A stretch of DNA of 51,433 nucleotides from Gordonia rhizosphera NBRC 16068 (GCF_000298195.1 NZ_BAHC01000168.1:1-51433); one strand, 5' to 3'; counted from the stretch's first letter, positions 41,516-50,482 are shown. The notes: a model not told the origin generated them from the letters alone. Numbers and translations: made by a program.

Positions 41516-42148
41516 CTAGTCCGGACTCGACCGCCCGGCGGCGAGCGCGAGGATGATGCGCAGCAGCATGTCGACGACGACGTCGCGATCGGGCCGGGGA
41601 TCGCTCGAGGTCCACAGGTGTCCGGCCGCGGTCAGCGCCCCGATGAACGCGGACGCCTCGTAGTCGAAACCGAACTCCGAGGACGACAGGCCGGTGAACT
41701 CGGCCGCCGCGGCCGAGAAGAACGCGGTCCACTCCGCGCGGGTGTTGATGCGGTGCTGTTCGACACGCGCGCTGACCCCGCCGACCTCGACGAAGGCGAT
41801 GCGCATCCGTCGCGGATCGACCGCCACGGAGTCGAAGAACGCAGCGATGGCCGGCCGGGTTCGGTCTTCGATGCCGGCGGTGCCGTCGACCTCGGTGAAC
41901 GCGCGCAGCACCGCGTCGCGGGCCTCCGCATGGATCCGGTCGTAGACCGCGATCAGCAGGTCTTCGCGACCGCCGAACAGTTCGTAGAACTGTCGGCGGG
42001 ACAGGCCCGCCTCGGCGCAGATCGCCGAGACGGTACCGCCGGCGTAACCCCGGGTGCCGAACACCTCGAGTGCGGCGTCCATGAACCGGTGGTGCCGGTC
42101 GGCTTGGCGGTCCTCGATCGACAGGCCGCGGTAAACACGTTGTGACAC
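41516..42148 (-). CDS. TetR-family regulator linked to the Rieske protein
   Basis: A 210-residue TetR-family repressor. The N-terminal helix-turn-helix reads VSAICAEAGLSRRQFYELFG; the C-terminal ligand domain is helical and not assignable. The GTG start lies 21 bases after the Rieske protein stop on the same strand, so both are probably one transcript. Its target may be that operon. The last codons converge on the remnant region. Confidence 0.88.
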   Translation of the reverse strand: MSQRVYRGLSIEDRQADRHHRFMDAALEVFGTRGYAGGTVSAICAEAGLSRRQFYELFGGREDLLIAVYDRIHAEARDAVLRAFTEVDGTAGIEDRTRPAIAAFFDSVAVDPRRMRIAFVEVGGVSARVEQHRINTRAEWTAFFSAAAAEFTGLSSSEFGFDYEASAFIGALTAAGHLWTSSDPRPDRDVVVDMLLRIILALAAGRSSPD

Positions 42149-42169
42149 AGGAGCTTCCGGTCCTGTCGT

Positions 42170-43768
42170 TCAGGATCCGAGCTGCTTGGCGCGCAGCTCG
42201 TGCCCCCTGGAGGTCAGGCACCGTCCGGTCGGCAGGTCCCATTGCCAACCGTGCAGGTTACAGGTCAGCTTCTCTCCCTCGATCACGCCGAACTTGGAGA
42301 GGTCTGCCTTCAGGTGCGGGCATCGCCGCTGCAGTTCCCAGCCGTCCTTGTTGATCGAGGCCGAGTCGTCGTGGGCCTCGGCGAACCAGCCGTCGGCATA
42401 GGCGATCCGCTCGTCGGTCAGGCACTTGAAAAACGTGTACAGGTACTCGTTGTAGCCGCCGATGCGCCACGTGGTGAACCGGGTGGACAGGAAAATCGTG
42501 TTCACCCAGTCGGGCTCGTCGTCGCGCAAAACGGTGCGCACCAGCTCGGGTGCGATCCGGAATCCGTAGCGGTACTTGCCCTCTCCCTCCTTCGGCTCGC
42601 GCACGATGCGGTTGGGGAAGTCGAGTACCACCGTCTGGTCGCCCAGGACCAGTCCGACCGGGTAGCCGATGCCGTCGCAGATCAGATCCGACTGCGCCAT
42701 GATCGGCTCGAACAGTTGCTTGAGCGGTTCGAGGAGCGGCTCGCCGTCGTCGACCGCCCAGGTCGCCTTCTGCGCGGCGATGACCGGCGCGAACTTCTCC
42801 TTCATCCGTTCGAGGTAGGCGCGCTTGTGCTCGCCGAAGACCTGCTCGGGCGGATACGGGTGGGAGACCTCGTTGAGGGTCGAGCCGGTGAAATCGGCCA
42901 CCGATCCCGACACCATCATCAACCCGCGATGCCGCTCGCCGTCGTCGGTGCCATGGATCGTCATCTGCTCCAGGAAGGTCTCCTGGTCGGGGAAGATCGA
43001 GGTCACCTCGCCCGGCACCGGATGCGAGCCGTCGTCGATCCCGGAGCCGAAGTCGTTGAGCGCGAACAGGTCCTCGTCGAGGAACATCGGGGGACCCGCC
43101 GACGGCACGACCCAGGTCGCGCCCACCTGCTCGATGTAGGAGCGGGCCCGGTCCATGCCGCGCTGCCGTTTCTGCGCGGCGAAGTTCGCCTTCGACTTGC
43201 GCGGGATGTCGTAGACCATCGGGTACCAGATTGCGCCCGAGTACTGCAGCAGGTGCACGTCGACGTGCCCGAAGGCCTCGGAGATGACGTCGAGGTCGAT
43301 GGGCCGCGCGTCGTTCATGTTGAACACGGTCGTCTCGCCGTCGGAGACGACGAGGCCGCTGTCGCCGATCGGGCCGTCGGCCGGGGCGCGCAGCGCGATG
43401 ATCATCACGTCCAGCGAGCCCTTGTCGCCGGTGATCGTGGTCTTCACCGAGTCCGTGGTCTCGACGAACTTGCGGAAGCCGAGCTTCTCGAGTTCGCCCT
43501 GCAGGTCGGGCACCGGGTAGTCGGGCAGCAGGACGGTGGCGTCCTTGTTGACGTTGTCGCGCAGATTCTGCTCGTCGAAGTGGTCTCGGTGCAGATGCGA
43601 CACGTAGAGGTAGTCGCAGTCACCGAGTGCCTTCCAATCCAGTTCCGAATTGTCCGGGAACGGCACCCACGAGGAGAAGTAGGCGGGATTCACCCAGGGA
43701 TCGCAGAGGATGGAACCGGCGCTGGTCTGGATGTGAAAGCCGGCATGTCCGATGCTGGTGATCTGCAC
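42170..43768 (-). CDS. Rieske [2Fe-2S] and metallo-beta-lactamase-fold protein (Rv3818-like)
   Basis: A 532-residue protein. The N-terminal part is a metallo-beta-lactamase fold with SHLHRDHFD (HxHxDH). The C-terminal ~100 residues are a Rieske domain with RRCPHLKADL and CNLHGWQWDLPTGR, giving the two Cys and two His cluster ligands. It resembles M. tuberculosis Rv3818 and CMP-Neu5Ac hydroxylase-type proteins; the substrate is unknown. The GTG at 43768 begins the conserved VQITSIGHAGFHIQT; an ATG at 43819 would add 17 residues. Confidence 0.85.
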   Translation of the reverse strand: MQITSIGHAGFHIQTSAGSILCDPWVNPAYFSSWVPFPDNSELDWKALGDCDYLYVSHLHRDHFDEQNLRDNVNKDATVLLPDYPVPDLQGELEKLGFRKFVETTDSVKTTITGDKGSLDVMIIALRAPADGPIGDSGLVVSDGETTVFNMNDARPIDLDVISEAFGHVDVHLLQYSGAIWYPMVYDIPRKSKANFAAQKRQRGMDRARSYIEQVGATWVVPSAGPPMFLDEDLFALNDFGSGIDDGSHPVPGEVTSIFPDQETFLEQMTIHGTDDGERHRGLMMVSGSVADFTGSTLNEVSHPYPPEQVFGEHKRAYLERMKEKFAPVIAAQKATWAVDDGEPLLEPLKQLFEPIMAQSDLICDGIGYPVGLVLGDQTVVLDFPNRIVREPKEGEGKYRYGFRIAPELVRTVLRDDEPDWVNTIFLSTRFTTWRIGGYNEYLYTFFKCLTDERIAYADGWFAEAHDDSASINKDGWELQRRCPHLKADLSKFGVIEGEKLTCNLHGWQWDLPTGRCLTSRGHELRAKQLGS

Positions 43769-43921
43769 GTGGGGCCTTTCGTGGGCGTGCGCGCGCTGCG
43801 CGGGTGGAGCACTCGGCATACCAATCTATCGACCCGATGTCGGACGCGTCGTGTGCCGTTGGTCCATTGACGCGACGGAGTGGGTCCACAGCTGTCACCG
43901 GCCGGTCCCAGATCGGTCACG

Positions 43922-44554
43922 TCAGTTGTGAGATGCCTCCTGCGCCGGGCGTGAGAATGCCTCCAGCAGGGTGGGAACGAGGAGGCGTTCCAGCAGCTTG
44001 GGGCCTGTGGCGGTGCGCTCCACGTAGGCCTGCGCGCCTGCGCCCTCGCGTACCGCGATCGCCATCCGGGCCAGGAGCACGGCGTCGATGACCGGTTCCC
44101 TGCCTGTTGCCGCGAGGAGCTCGGCGAAGACGGTGGCCAGCTCGTCGCGCAGCCGCGCGTCGTACGCCGCCAGTGTTTCGGCGGCCCGGGGCTCGCGGAT
44201 GGCGTAGAGGGTGAACTCGGTGGTCACCAGGTACCACCTGCGTTCCTCCTCGTCATCGGCTCGCGAGTTCACGGCCTCGATGAACCGGGCGAGGGGATGC
44301 TGGTCTGCCATCGCCAGGGCGAGCGCGTCGCGCAGGCGGGTGAGGATCAGATCGGTGTGCTCCTCGAAAAGCGCGTAGAAGAGTTCGTCCTTGCTGCCGA
44401 AGTTGGAATAGAACGCGCCGCGCGTGAAGCCCGCCCGTTCACAGATGTCCTCGATGCTCGCACCGTAGTAGCCGCGTTCGGCGAACGCGTCCATGGCGCT
44501 GTCGAGGAGCCGCCGACGGGTGATGGACCGCTTCTCGGTGGGGCCTTTCGGCAC
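43922..44554 (-). CDS. TetR-family regulator facing the aldolase gene
   Basis: A 210-residue TetR-family repressor with the helix-turn-helix IEDICERAGFTRGAFYSNFG. The ligand domain has no recognisable signature. It is divergent from a class II aldolase gene. The 216-base gap holds a perfect palindrome and a near copy (see 44615-44739), so it probably controls itself and the aldolase. It is 34% or so unlike the other TetR by eye; I did not align them. Confidence 0.9.
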   Translation of the reverse strand: MPKGPTEKRSITRRRLLDSAMDAFAERGYYGASIEDICERAGFTRGAFYSNFGSKDELFYALFEEHTDLILTRLRDALALAMADQHPLARFIEAVNSRADDEEERRWYLVTTEFTLYAIREPRAAETLAAYDARLRDELATVFAELLAATGREPVIDAVLLARMAIAVREGAGAQAYVERTATGPKLLERLLVPTLLEAFSRPAQEASHN

Positions 44555-44614
44555 GATGAATCCTTCCGTCTGGTTGACAAACCGTTGTGGGTTAGCTCAC
44601 CATAATCCGCATCG

Positions 44615-44739
44615 GATACAGATCTGTATCTGATGTCGACGACACCATGGCGTCGACGCAAGTGTAATAGCGGTCGATATCCGTTACCGACTGCCGTCTG
44701 ATATTTCATCCACACCTCGATCAAATACATGTCTGTATC
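44615..44739. promoter_or_regulatory. Palindromic operators between tetR and aldolase
   Basis: GATACAGATCTGTATC (44615-44630) is a perfect palindrome. AATACATGTCTGTATC (44724-44739) matches it at 13 of 16 bases, and a further CTGTATCC half-site is at 44749. They lie 61 bases before the tetR start and 32 bases before the aldolase start, as expected for a TetR operator pair. Confidence 0.7.
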
Positions 44740-44770
44740 CAAACATCTCTGTATCCACAAGGGGAAGAAC

Positions 44771-45595
44771 ATGACCACCGCACCGATCGCCCCCGAGGTC
44801 CTTGATCTCATCCGCTCCGCCGTCGGCCCCATCCCCGACGACTTCGATCTGCCCCTGCCCCCGATGAACCTCACGGTCTCCGAGGAGCGTGAGCGCCGCA
44901 AGCGTGAGCTCGTCGCGGCCTTCCGGATCTTCGGCAAGTTCGGATTCTCCGAGGGTGTCGCCGGCCACATCACGGCGCGCGACCCGGAGTTCCCCGACAC
45001 CTTCTGGGTGAACCCGTTCGCCATGAGCTTCAATCAGATCAAGGTCTCCGACCTGATCCGCGTCGACCACGACGGCAACCTCCTCGACGGCCGCCGGCCG
45101 GTCAACCGGGCCGCCTTCTGCATCCACGCGGAGGTGCACCGTGCGCGGCCGGACGCCGTCGCCGCGGCGCATGCCCACTCCCTCAACGGCAAGGCGTTCG
45201 CCGGCTTCGGTATCCCGCTGCCGGCGATCACCCAGGACGCCTGCGCGTTCTACGAGGACCAGGGGCTCTACACCGACTTCCGCGGCATCGTGTCCGACAA
45301 GGAGGAGGGCCAGCGGATCGCCGCTGCCATCGGCAGCAACAAGGCCGTCATCCTCAAGAACCACGGCCTCCTGACGGTCGGCCAGTCGGTCGCCGCCGCG
45401 GCCTGGTGGTTCATCACGATGGAGCGCTCCTGCGAGGCGCAGCTGCTGGCGATGGCGGCCGGCACCCCCGACGAGATCGACCACGAAACGGCCACGATGG
45501 TGCGCGGGCAGCTCGGCGGTGAGCTGGCCGGCTGGTTCCAGTTCCGCCCGCTCTGGGATCAGATCGTGGCGCAGTCGCCCGAGATGTTCGACTGA
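44771..45595 (+). CDS. Class II aldolase/adducin-family protein
   Basis: A 274-residue protein of the class II aldolase/adducin family, which includes fuculose-phosphate aldolase and related zinc lyases. Zinc-ligand His residues are seen in AAAHAHSLNGKA and ILKNHGLLTVG; GVAGHITARDP is the N-terminal family motif. The true substrate is unknown; many long forms in actinobacteria are not sugar aldolases. The ATG has AAGGGGAAG upstream. Likely controlled by the divergent TetR. Confidence 0.88.
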   Translation: MTTAPIAPEVLDLIRSAVGPIPDDFDLPLPPMNLTVSEERERRKRELVAAFRIFGKFGFSEGVAGHITARDPEFPDTFWVNPFAMSFNQIKVSDLIRVDHDGNLLDGRRPVNRAAFCIHAEVHRARPDAVAAAHAHSLNGKAFAGFGIPLPAITQDACAFYEDQGLYTDFRGIVSDKEEGQRIAAAIGSNKAVILKNHGLLTVGQSVAAAAWWFITMERSCEAQLLAMAAGTPDEIDHETATMVRGQLGGELAGWFQFRPLWDQIVAQSPEMFD

Positions 45596-45640
45596 TCCAA
45601 CACCGGCGACTCCAACACCGGCGACTCCAACACCGGCGAC
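45596..45640 (+). repeat. Three perfect 15-base tandem repeats directly after the aldolase stop
   Basis: TCCAACACCGGCGAC occurs three times without gap (45596-45610, 45611-45625, 45626-45640), starting at the base after the TGA. No gene is carried by it. Confidence 0.95.
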
Positions 45641-45684
45641 GGTCGGCACCCGGCTCGGCCCGGGCGCACACCTTCCGACCGTAA

Positions 45685-46518
45685 TCAGAGGTGGAAGCCG
45701 CGCATCTCCTGCATCCCCAGGAACATGTAGGCCATCGACAGGGCCATGTAGGCCATCGTGGCCCGGTCGAGCCATCCGGGCGCGACGTGGATGGCGCCCG
45801 GATCGGACTCGGTGTCCCCGTCGGGATTGCCGCACGCGGCCTCGTCGGGGGCGTCGATGACCGCCGTGCCGGTGCGGGTCTCGCTGACGGCCGCGTCGGC
45901 GAGCGTGTCGGTGACGGCTGTGCCGGTGCGGCCCGCGGCGACCGCTGTGCCGGCGTGGGTGTCGGTAATCGCCGTCGTGCCCGGGGTGATCTGGTAGCCG
46001 CGATAGGCATCGGTCAGCCAACCGAGCATCTCCAGCAGGAACCACACGGTCACCAGGGCGGTGATCAAGCCACTCCACGACCGCATCGGCAACCACATGT
46101 AGACCATCCCGGCCTGCTGCGCGAACAACAGGAACCACAGGATCGAGAAGCTGCGGCGCCGGATGAGCAGACTGATCAGGTAGATCAGCACGAGTGCGCT
46201 GGTCGCGACGAAAAACCACATCTGGGCGCGGGCCACGGTCGGCCCCCACGAGCTCGGCGGCCGATACGACATGTTCAGGTACATGTAAATCATCGAGGCG
46301 CTCATCGCGATATGACCGAGGTGGAACCACCGGTTTCCGTGACCGCGGATGACACACGGCAGGTGATGCAGGATCGCGCCGAGCAGCAGCACGGACGCGA
46401 TGATGGTGAGCCAGCCGGGAAACCAGGGCCCGCCCTGGGTGAGGAAATTGTCTCCGCCGCCGGTGTGGGACTGGTGATCCATCGGCATCGCAAGGGTCAT
46501 TGTCGCGCTGGTGAGCAT
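45685..46518 (-). CDS. DUF5134-family membrane protein
   Basis: About 277 residues with six or so membrane helices in two groups. Features are HHLPCVIRGHGNRWFHLGHI, MSASMIYMYL, and a C-terminal MAYMALSMAYMFLGM. Between the groups is a Thr/Ala-rich soluble loop (AITDTHAGTAVAAGRTGTAV and further TAV repeats). The pattern fits the DUF5134 family of actinobacterial membrane proteins, whose role is unknown; Met/His richness hints at metal contact (inference). The start is uncertain among ATGs at 46518 and 46500. Confidence 0.75.
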   Translation of the reverse strand: MLTSATMTLAMPMDHQSHTGGGDNFLTQGGPWFPGWLTIIASVLLLGAILHHLPCVIRGHGNRWFHLGHIAMSASMIYMYLNMSYRPPSSWGPTVARAQMWFFVATSALVLIYLISLLIRRRSFSILWFLLFAQQAGMVYMWLPMRSWSGLITALVTVWFLLEMLGWLTDAYRGYQITPGTTAITDTHAGTAVAAGRTGTAVTDTLADAAVSETRTGTAVIDAPDEAACGNPDGDTESDPGAIHVAPGWLDRATMAYMALSMAYMFLGMQEMRGFHL

Positions 46519-46683
46519 TCCTAGGCTTTCGTCGATCGTCGCGGTGGCGCGGGAAGGCAATCCCGCAGGCACCCGGAGAGCGGTGATGTCCCCCGATTCA
46601 GTGGTCGGTGGCGATCACCGATCGGTTCCCGGAGCCTGGTTCGCCGGTGCGTGGGCCCGAAGGGGCGCGGCTAAGCTCGACCC

Positions 46684-47451
46684 ATGGAACCCGTCTACTC
46701 CACCGTGATCACCGCCGCGCGCATGCTCTGGCTGGCCGAGGGACTCAAGTTCGAGATCTCGGGCGTGGAGAACGTGCCGCAGTCCGGCTCCGGGGTCATC
46801 GCGATCAACCACACCGGTTATCTCGACTTCACCTATGCCGGAATCCCGGCATACCTGCAGGGCAAACGCTATGTTCGCTTCATGGCCAAGAAGGAGGTCT
46901 TCGACTCCAAGGCCACCGGGCCGATCATGCGTTCACTCAAGCACATCCCGGTGGATCGGACCCAGGGTGCGGAGAGCTACCGCGCGGCCGTCGAGTACCT
47001 CAAGCGCGGCGAACTGGTGGGTGTGTACCCGGAGGCGACGATCAGTCGGAGCTTCGAACTGAAGGCGTTCAAGTCCGGTGCCGCGCGTATGGCGCTGGAG
47101 TCCGGCGCCCCGATCATCCCGACGGTCATCTGGGGCGCGCAGCGCGTGTGGACCAAGGGTCACCCCAAACGGCTCGGGCGCAGCGGCTACAAGATCAAGA
47201 TCGGCGTCACCGAACCCATCGAACCGGTCGGTGACGCCGAGGCTCTGACCGCGAAGTTGCACGCGGTGATGAGCGAGAAGCTCCTCGAGCTGCAGGACGC
47301 CTACGGGCCGCATCCCACGGGCGAGTTCTGGGTGCCGGCCCGGCTCGGCGGCTCTGCGCCCACTCTCGAGGAGGCCAACCGCATGGATGCCGAGGAACAG
47401 GCCGCGCGCGCGGCGAAGCGGGCCGAACGCGAGGCCCGGGAGACAGACTGA
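46684..47451 (+). CDS. PlsC-type 1-acylglycerol-3-phosphate acyltransferase, copy 1
   Basis: A 255-residue acyltransferase of the PlsC family. Motif I is NHTGYLDF (HxxxxD form), motif III YPEATISRSFELK. It would move an acyl chain to lysophosphatidate or a related acceptor. The C terminus is a charged Ala/Glu/Arg helix. The next gene, a paralogue, starts nine bases after the stop. M. tuberculosis has similar tandem genes (Rv3814c-Rv3816c) beside a HAD gene. Confidence 0.92.
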   Translation: MEPVYSTVITAARMLWLAEGLKFEISGVENVPQSGSGVIAINHTGYLDFTYAGIPAYLQGKRYVRFMAKKEVFDSKATGPIMRSLKHIPVDRTQGAESYRAAVEYLKRGELVGVYPEATISRSFELKAFKSGAARMALESGAPIIPTVIWGAQRVWTKGHPKRLGRSGYKIKIGVTEPIEPVGDAEALTAKLHAVMSEKLLELQDAYGPHPTGEFWVPARLGGSAPTLEEANRMDAEEQAARAAKRAEREARETD

Positions 47452-47459
47452 GGAGCACC

Positions 47460-48230
47460 ATGGAACCGGTTTACCGGACCCTGGAGATCATCGCGAAAGG
47501 CCTCACGAGGGCACAGGGAACCGACCTGCGATTCCGCGGTCTGCACAACATCCCACGCACCGGCGGGGCCGTCCTCACCGTCAATCACACCGGTTACGTA
47601 GATTTCCTGCCCGTCGCACTCGGCCTCTACCGGGTGGGTCGCCGGGCCCGGTTCATGATCAAGTCCGAGGTGATGGACGTGGCGATCATGCGGTTCCTGG
47701 TCAACCACACCAAGACGGTGCCCGTCGATCGATCCGCCGGCGCGGATGCGTACCGGGCGGCCGTCGCGGAACTGCGCGACGGGGAGATCGTGATCGTCTA
47801 CCCGGAGACGACGATCAGCCGCAGCTTCGAACTCAAGGAATTCAAGACCGGTGCGGTCCGGATGGCGGCGGAGGCCACGGTGCCCATCGTGCCCGCGATC
47901 GTCTGGGGTGCACATCGGCAATGGACCAAGACCGCGACCGGGAAACGCGACATGGGCCGGAGCCACATCCCGGTCGCGGTGTGTTACGGGCGACCGATCA
48001 CCGTCGGGGCCGACGTGCCCGCGGAGGAGGCCACCGCGCGGCTGCGGGAAACGATGCAGGACCTGCTGCACGGGGTGCAGGACGACTACGGTCCGCACCC
48101 GACGGGTGCGTTCTGGGTGCCGTCACGGCTGGGCGGAGGCGCACCGACGCCGGAGGAGGCGCGCGTGATCGAGGATGCGGAGGCCGCACAGAAGGCCCAG
48201 GCACGGGCCCGTCGGAAGGCGAACAGGTGA
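47460..48230 (+). CDS. PlsC-type acyltransferase, copy 2
   Basis: A 256-residue paralogue of the upstream gene, with NHTGYVDFLPV, YPETTISRSFELKEFKTG and a GPHPTGAFWVPSRLGG tail matching GPHPTGEFWVPARLGG of copy 1. The stop overlaps the HAD gene start as GTGA. Two copies plus a phosphatase in one operon point to a phospholipid step, such as phosphatidate synthesis. The difference in specificity of the copies cannot be read from sequence. Confidence 0.92.
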   Translation: MEPVYRTLEIIAKGLTRAQGTDLRFRGLHNIPRTGGAVLTVNHTGYVDFLPVALGLYRVGRRARFMIKSEVMDVAIMRFLVNHTKTVPVDRSAGADAYRAAVAELRDGEIVIVYPETTISRSFELKEFKTGAVRMAAEATVPIVPAIVWGAHRQWTKTATGKRDMGRSHIPVAVCYGRPITVGADVPAEEATARLRETMQDLLHGVQDDYGPHPTGAFWVPSRLGGGAPTPEEARVIEDAEAAQKAQARARRKANR

Positions 48231-49111
48231 CCCAGACCGACAGCGCACCCGGTACGCCGGGTGCGGCGGTGTTCGGTCCGCCGACGCTCATCGCGAGCGA
48301 CGTGGACGGCACCCTCATCGATGATGCGAACCGGGTCAGCGCACGCACGATCGGCGTTCTGGCCGCAGCCGCCGACGCCGGCGTCGAGTTCGTCCTCGCG
48401 ACCGGCCGGCCGCCGCGCTGGATCGCCGAGATCACCGACCAGTTCGACGGCACCCGTGCGTGCGTGCGCTATGCGGTGTGCGCGAACGGCGCGATTCTCT
48501 ACGACGTCACGCACGACCGGATACTCGAGTCGGCGACCTTGGCGCCCGATCTGCTCGCCGACCTCGGCGAGATCGTCTACCACGCACTGCCCGGCGCTGG
48601 GATCGCCGCCGAACGCGTGGGGCGCTCGGCGCACGACGCCGCGACACCGCCCTTCGTCGCCACCGCCGGATATCGGCACGCCTGGCTCAACCCGGACCAC
48701 ATCGAGGTCGGCGACGACGAGGTGTTCTCCGAGCCGGCGGTGAAACTCCTTGTGCGCCAGCCCGAGCTGCCCAGCGGCGAGATGGCGCAGCGGCTTGCCG
48801 GGCCCGTCGGGGACCGGGCACAGATCACCTTCTCCACCGACAACGGCCTCATCGAGCTGTCGGTGCCCGACACCCACAAGGCGTCCGGGCTGCGGCGGCT
48901 CATCGCCGAGGCCGGTCTGAGTGGTAGTGCCACGATCGCCTTCGGCGACATGCCCAACGACGTCGAGATGCTGACCTGGGCGCACCACGGCGTCGCGATG
49001 GCCCACGGTCATCCGGCGGCGCTCGCCGCGGCCGACGAGGTCACCGTTGTCGACAACAACGCCGACGGGCTCGCGCGTGTGCTCGAGCGCTGGTTCGGCG
49101 CCGGCGAGTAG
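48227..49111 (+). CDS. HAD-superfamily (Cof-type) phosphatase
   Basis: A 294-residue HAD hydrolase of the Cof subfamily: motif I SDVDGTLID, motif II ATGRPP, a KLLV Lys, and motif IV FGDMPNDVEML. A large cap domain (about residues 95-215) sits between motifs II and III. It acts on an unknown phosphorylated metabolite. The GTG start is fixed by overlap with the acyltransferase stop. The frame is open far upstream but lies within the other genes. Matches Rv3813c in position. Confidence 0.9.
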   Translation: MTQTDSAPGTPGAAVFGPPTLIASDVDGTLIDDANRVSARTIGVLAAAADAGVEFVLATGRPPRWIAEITDQFDGTRACVRYAVCANGAILYDVTHDRILESATLAPDLLADLGEIVYHALPGAGIAAERVGRSAHDAATPPFVATAGYRHAWLNPDHIEVGDDEVFSEPAVKLLVRQPELPSGEMAQRLAGPVGDRAQITFSTDNGLIELSVPDTHKASGLRRLIAEAGLSGSATIAFGDMPNDVEMLTWAHHGVAMAHGHPAALAAADEVTVVDNNADGLARVLERWFGAGE

Positions 49112-49125
49112 CGGCGCGCCGCAAC

Positions 49126-49208
49126 CCCAACGGTTCTTCCCCCGGACTTCGGGGCGTCATCCATCTGCAGAGGGCGACCATCGAAGTGGCGGGGGAAGAA
49201 CCGTTGGG
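49126..49208. repeat. Palindromic dispersed repeat, copy 2
   Basis: CCCAACGGTTCTTCCCCCG (49126-49144) and its exact complement (49190-49208) make a 19-bp stem; inside, ACTTCG and CGAAGT add six pairs. Related to the element at 32726-32803. It lies between the convergent HAD and oxidoreductase genes. Confidence 0.85.
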
Positions 49209-49246
49209 ATCAGGGGGCGGTTAGGCCCGGCTAGGCCGGGGGGGGG

Positions 49247-50455
49247 TTAGGCGCGGCCCTTGAGCATGAAGTTCCAGTAGAGGAACGGCAGACCGTAGCG
49301 CTTCACGTACCACATGTCACGACGCGGTTTCGTCACATCGATCAGTGGGAACGACGGGGTGTGGTTGAGGTCGTAGTCAAACTCGGCGAGCAGCATCGCC
49401 TTCGCTGATGTGGTCAGCGGGCACGATCCGTACCCGTCGTAGCGGGCGGTGAGTGGTCGGCCCTCCAGCGACGCCATCAGGTTCTCCACCAGCACCGGAG
49501 CCTGCTTGCGCACCGCCGCGCCGGTCTTGGAGTTCGGTGTCGAGCCGACGTCGCCGAGGGCGAAGATGTCCTCGAAACGGTTGTGCTGCAACGTGTATTT
49601 GTCGACGTCGACCCACCCGGCAGGATTGTCGGGATCGGAGATCTGGGACTTCTTGATCCAGTCCGGGGCCGACTGCGGCGGGACGACATGGAGCATGTCG
49701 TAGGACACGGTGTCGCGGGTCTTCGCTTCGTTGTCGGTGATCGTCAGCAATCGGTGATCGGGATCGACATCGGTGAGTTCGCTGTTGGTGCGGACCTCGA
49801 TCCCGTAGTCCTTGACCACCTCGTCGAGCGCGTCGGCGAATGCCGGGATGCCGAACGTCCGCGGCGTCGGCAACACCAGGATGACGCGGATGTCGTCGAG
49901 AACACCCTGCTTGCGCCAGTAGTCGCAGGCGAGGTACGCGATCTTCTGCGGTGCGCCGGCACACTTGATCGGTCCCGCCGGCATGGTGAAGACGGCGGTG
50001 CCCGCCCGCATGTTCCGGATCAGCTCCCACGTCTTGGGAGCCATCTCCGGTGCGTAGTTGCTCGACGCGTGCGAGCTCGCGAGAGCCTCGCGCGTGCCAG
50101 GGATCGCGTCCCAGTCGATCTGGATGCCCGCGGCGACCACGAGGCGGTCATAGGTGACCGAGGAGCCGTCGTCGAGGCGGACCTCTTTGGCCACCGGGTC
50201 GATCTCCTCGGCCGCATGCCGGATCCATTCCGCGTTCTTCGGCATGACGTCGGCCTCGGGGCGGCCGGTGTCACCCATGTCCGCCTGTCCGCCGCCCACG
50301 AGGGTCCAGAGCGGTTGGTAGTAGTGCGTCACCGCCGGATCGATGACGGCCACCTTCTTGTGCTTGCGGCCGAGTCGTGCCGCAACGCTGATCCCGGCAC
50401 TACCGCCGCCGATGATGACGATCTCGTGGTGTGTGGAGGGGGAGGGAATATTCAT
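49247..50455 (-). CDS. sqr: Sulfide:quinone oxidoreductase (type II-like)
   Basis: A 402-residue flavoprotein that should oxidise sulfide and reduce quinone at the membrane. It has the FAD-binding EIVIIGGGSAGISVAARLG, and the conserved Cys pair C165 (PIKCAGAPQKIAYL) and C345 (YDGYGSCPLTTSAK) that carry the sulfur chain. Blocks GWVDVDKYTLQH, LAEFDYD and PFLYWNFMLKG match human SQOR from memory. The ATG at 50455 follows AGAGGAA. It is divergent from a GntR gene with operator palindromes between. Confidence 0.92.
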   Translation of the reverse strand: MNIPSPSTHHEIVIIGGGSAGISVAARLGRKHKKVAVIDPAVTHYYQPLWTLVGGGQADMGDTGRPEADVMPKNAEWIRHAAEEIDPVAKEVRLDDGSSVTYDRLVVAAGIQIDWDAIPGTREALASSHASSNYAPEMAPKTWELIRNMRAGTAVFTMPAGPIKCAGAPQKIAYLACDYWRKQGVLDDIRVILVLPTPRTFGIPAFADALDEVVKDYGIEVRTNSELTDVDPDHRLLTITDNEAKTRDTVSYDMLHVVPPQSAPDWIKKSQISDPDNPAGWVDVDKYTLQHNRFEDIFALGDVGSTPNSKTGAAVRKQAPVLVENLMASLEGRPLTARYDGYGSCPLTTSAKAMLLAEFDYDLNHTPSFPLIDVTKPRRDMWYVKRYGLPFLYWNFMLKGRA

Positions 50456-50482
50456 CGTTCCTCTTTCCTTGTCTCTGTCGTA

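Noticed and set aside
42200..43870. 556-codon plus-strand frame
   Set aside because: Antisense to the Rieske protein gene, whose cluster and metal motifs are intact.
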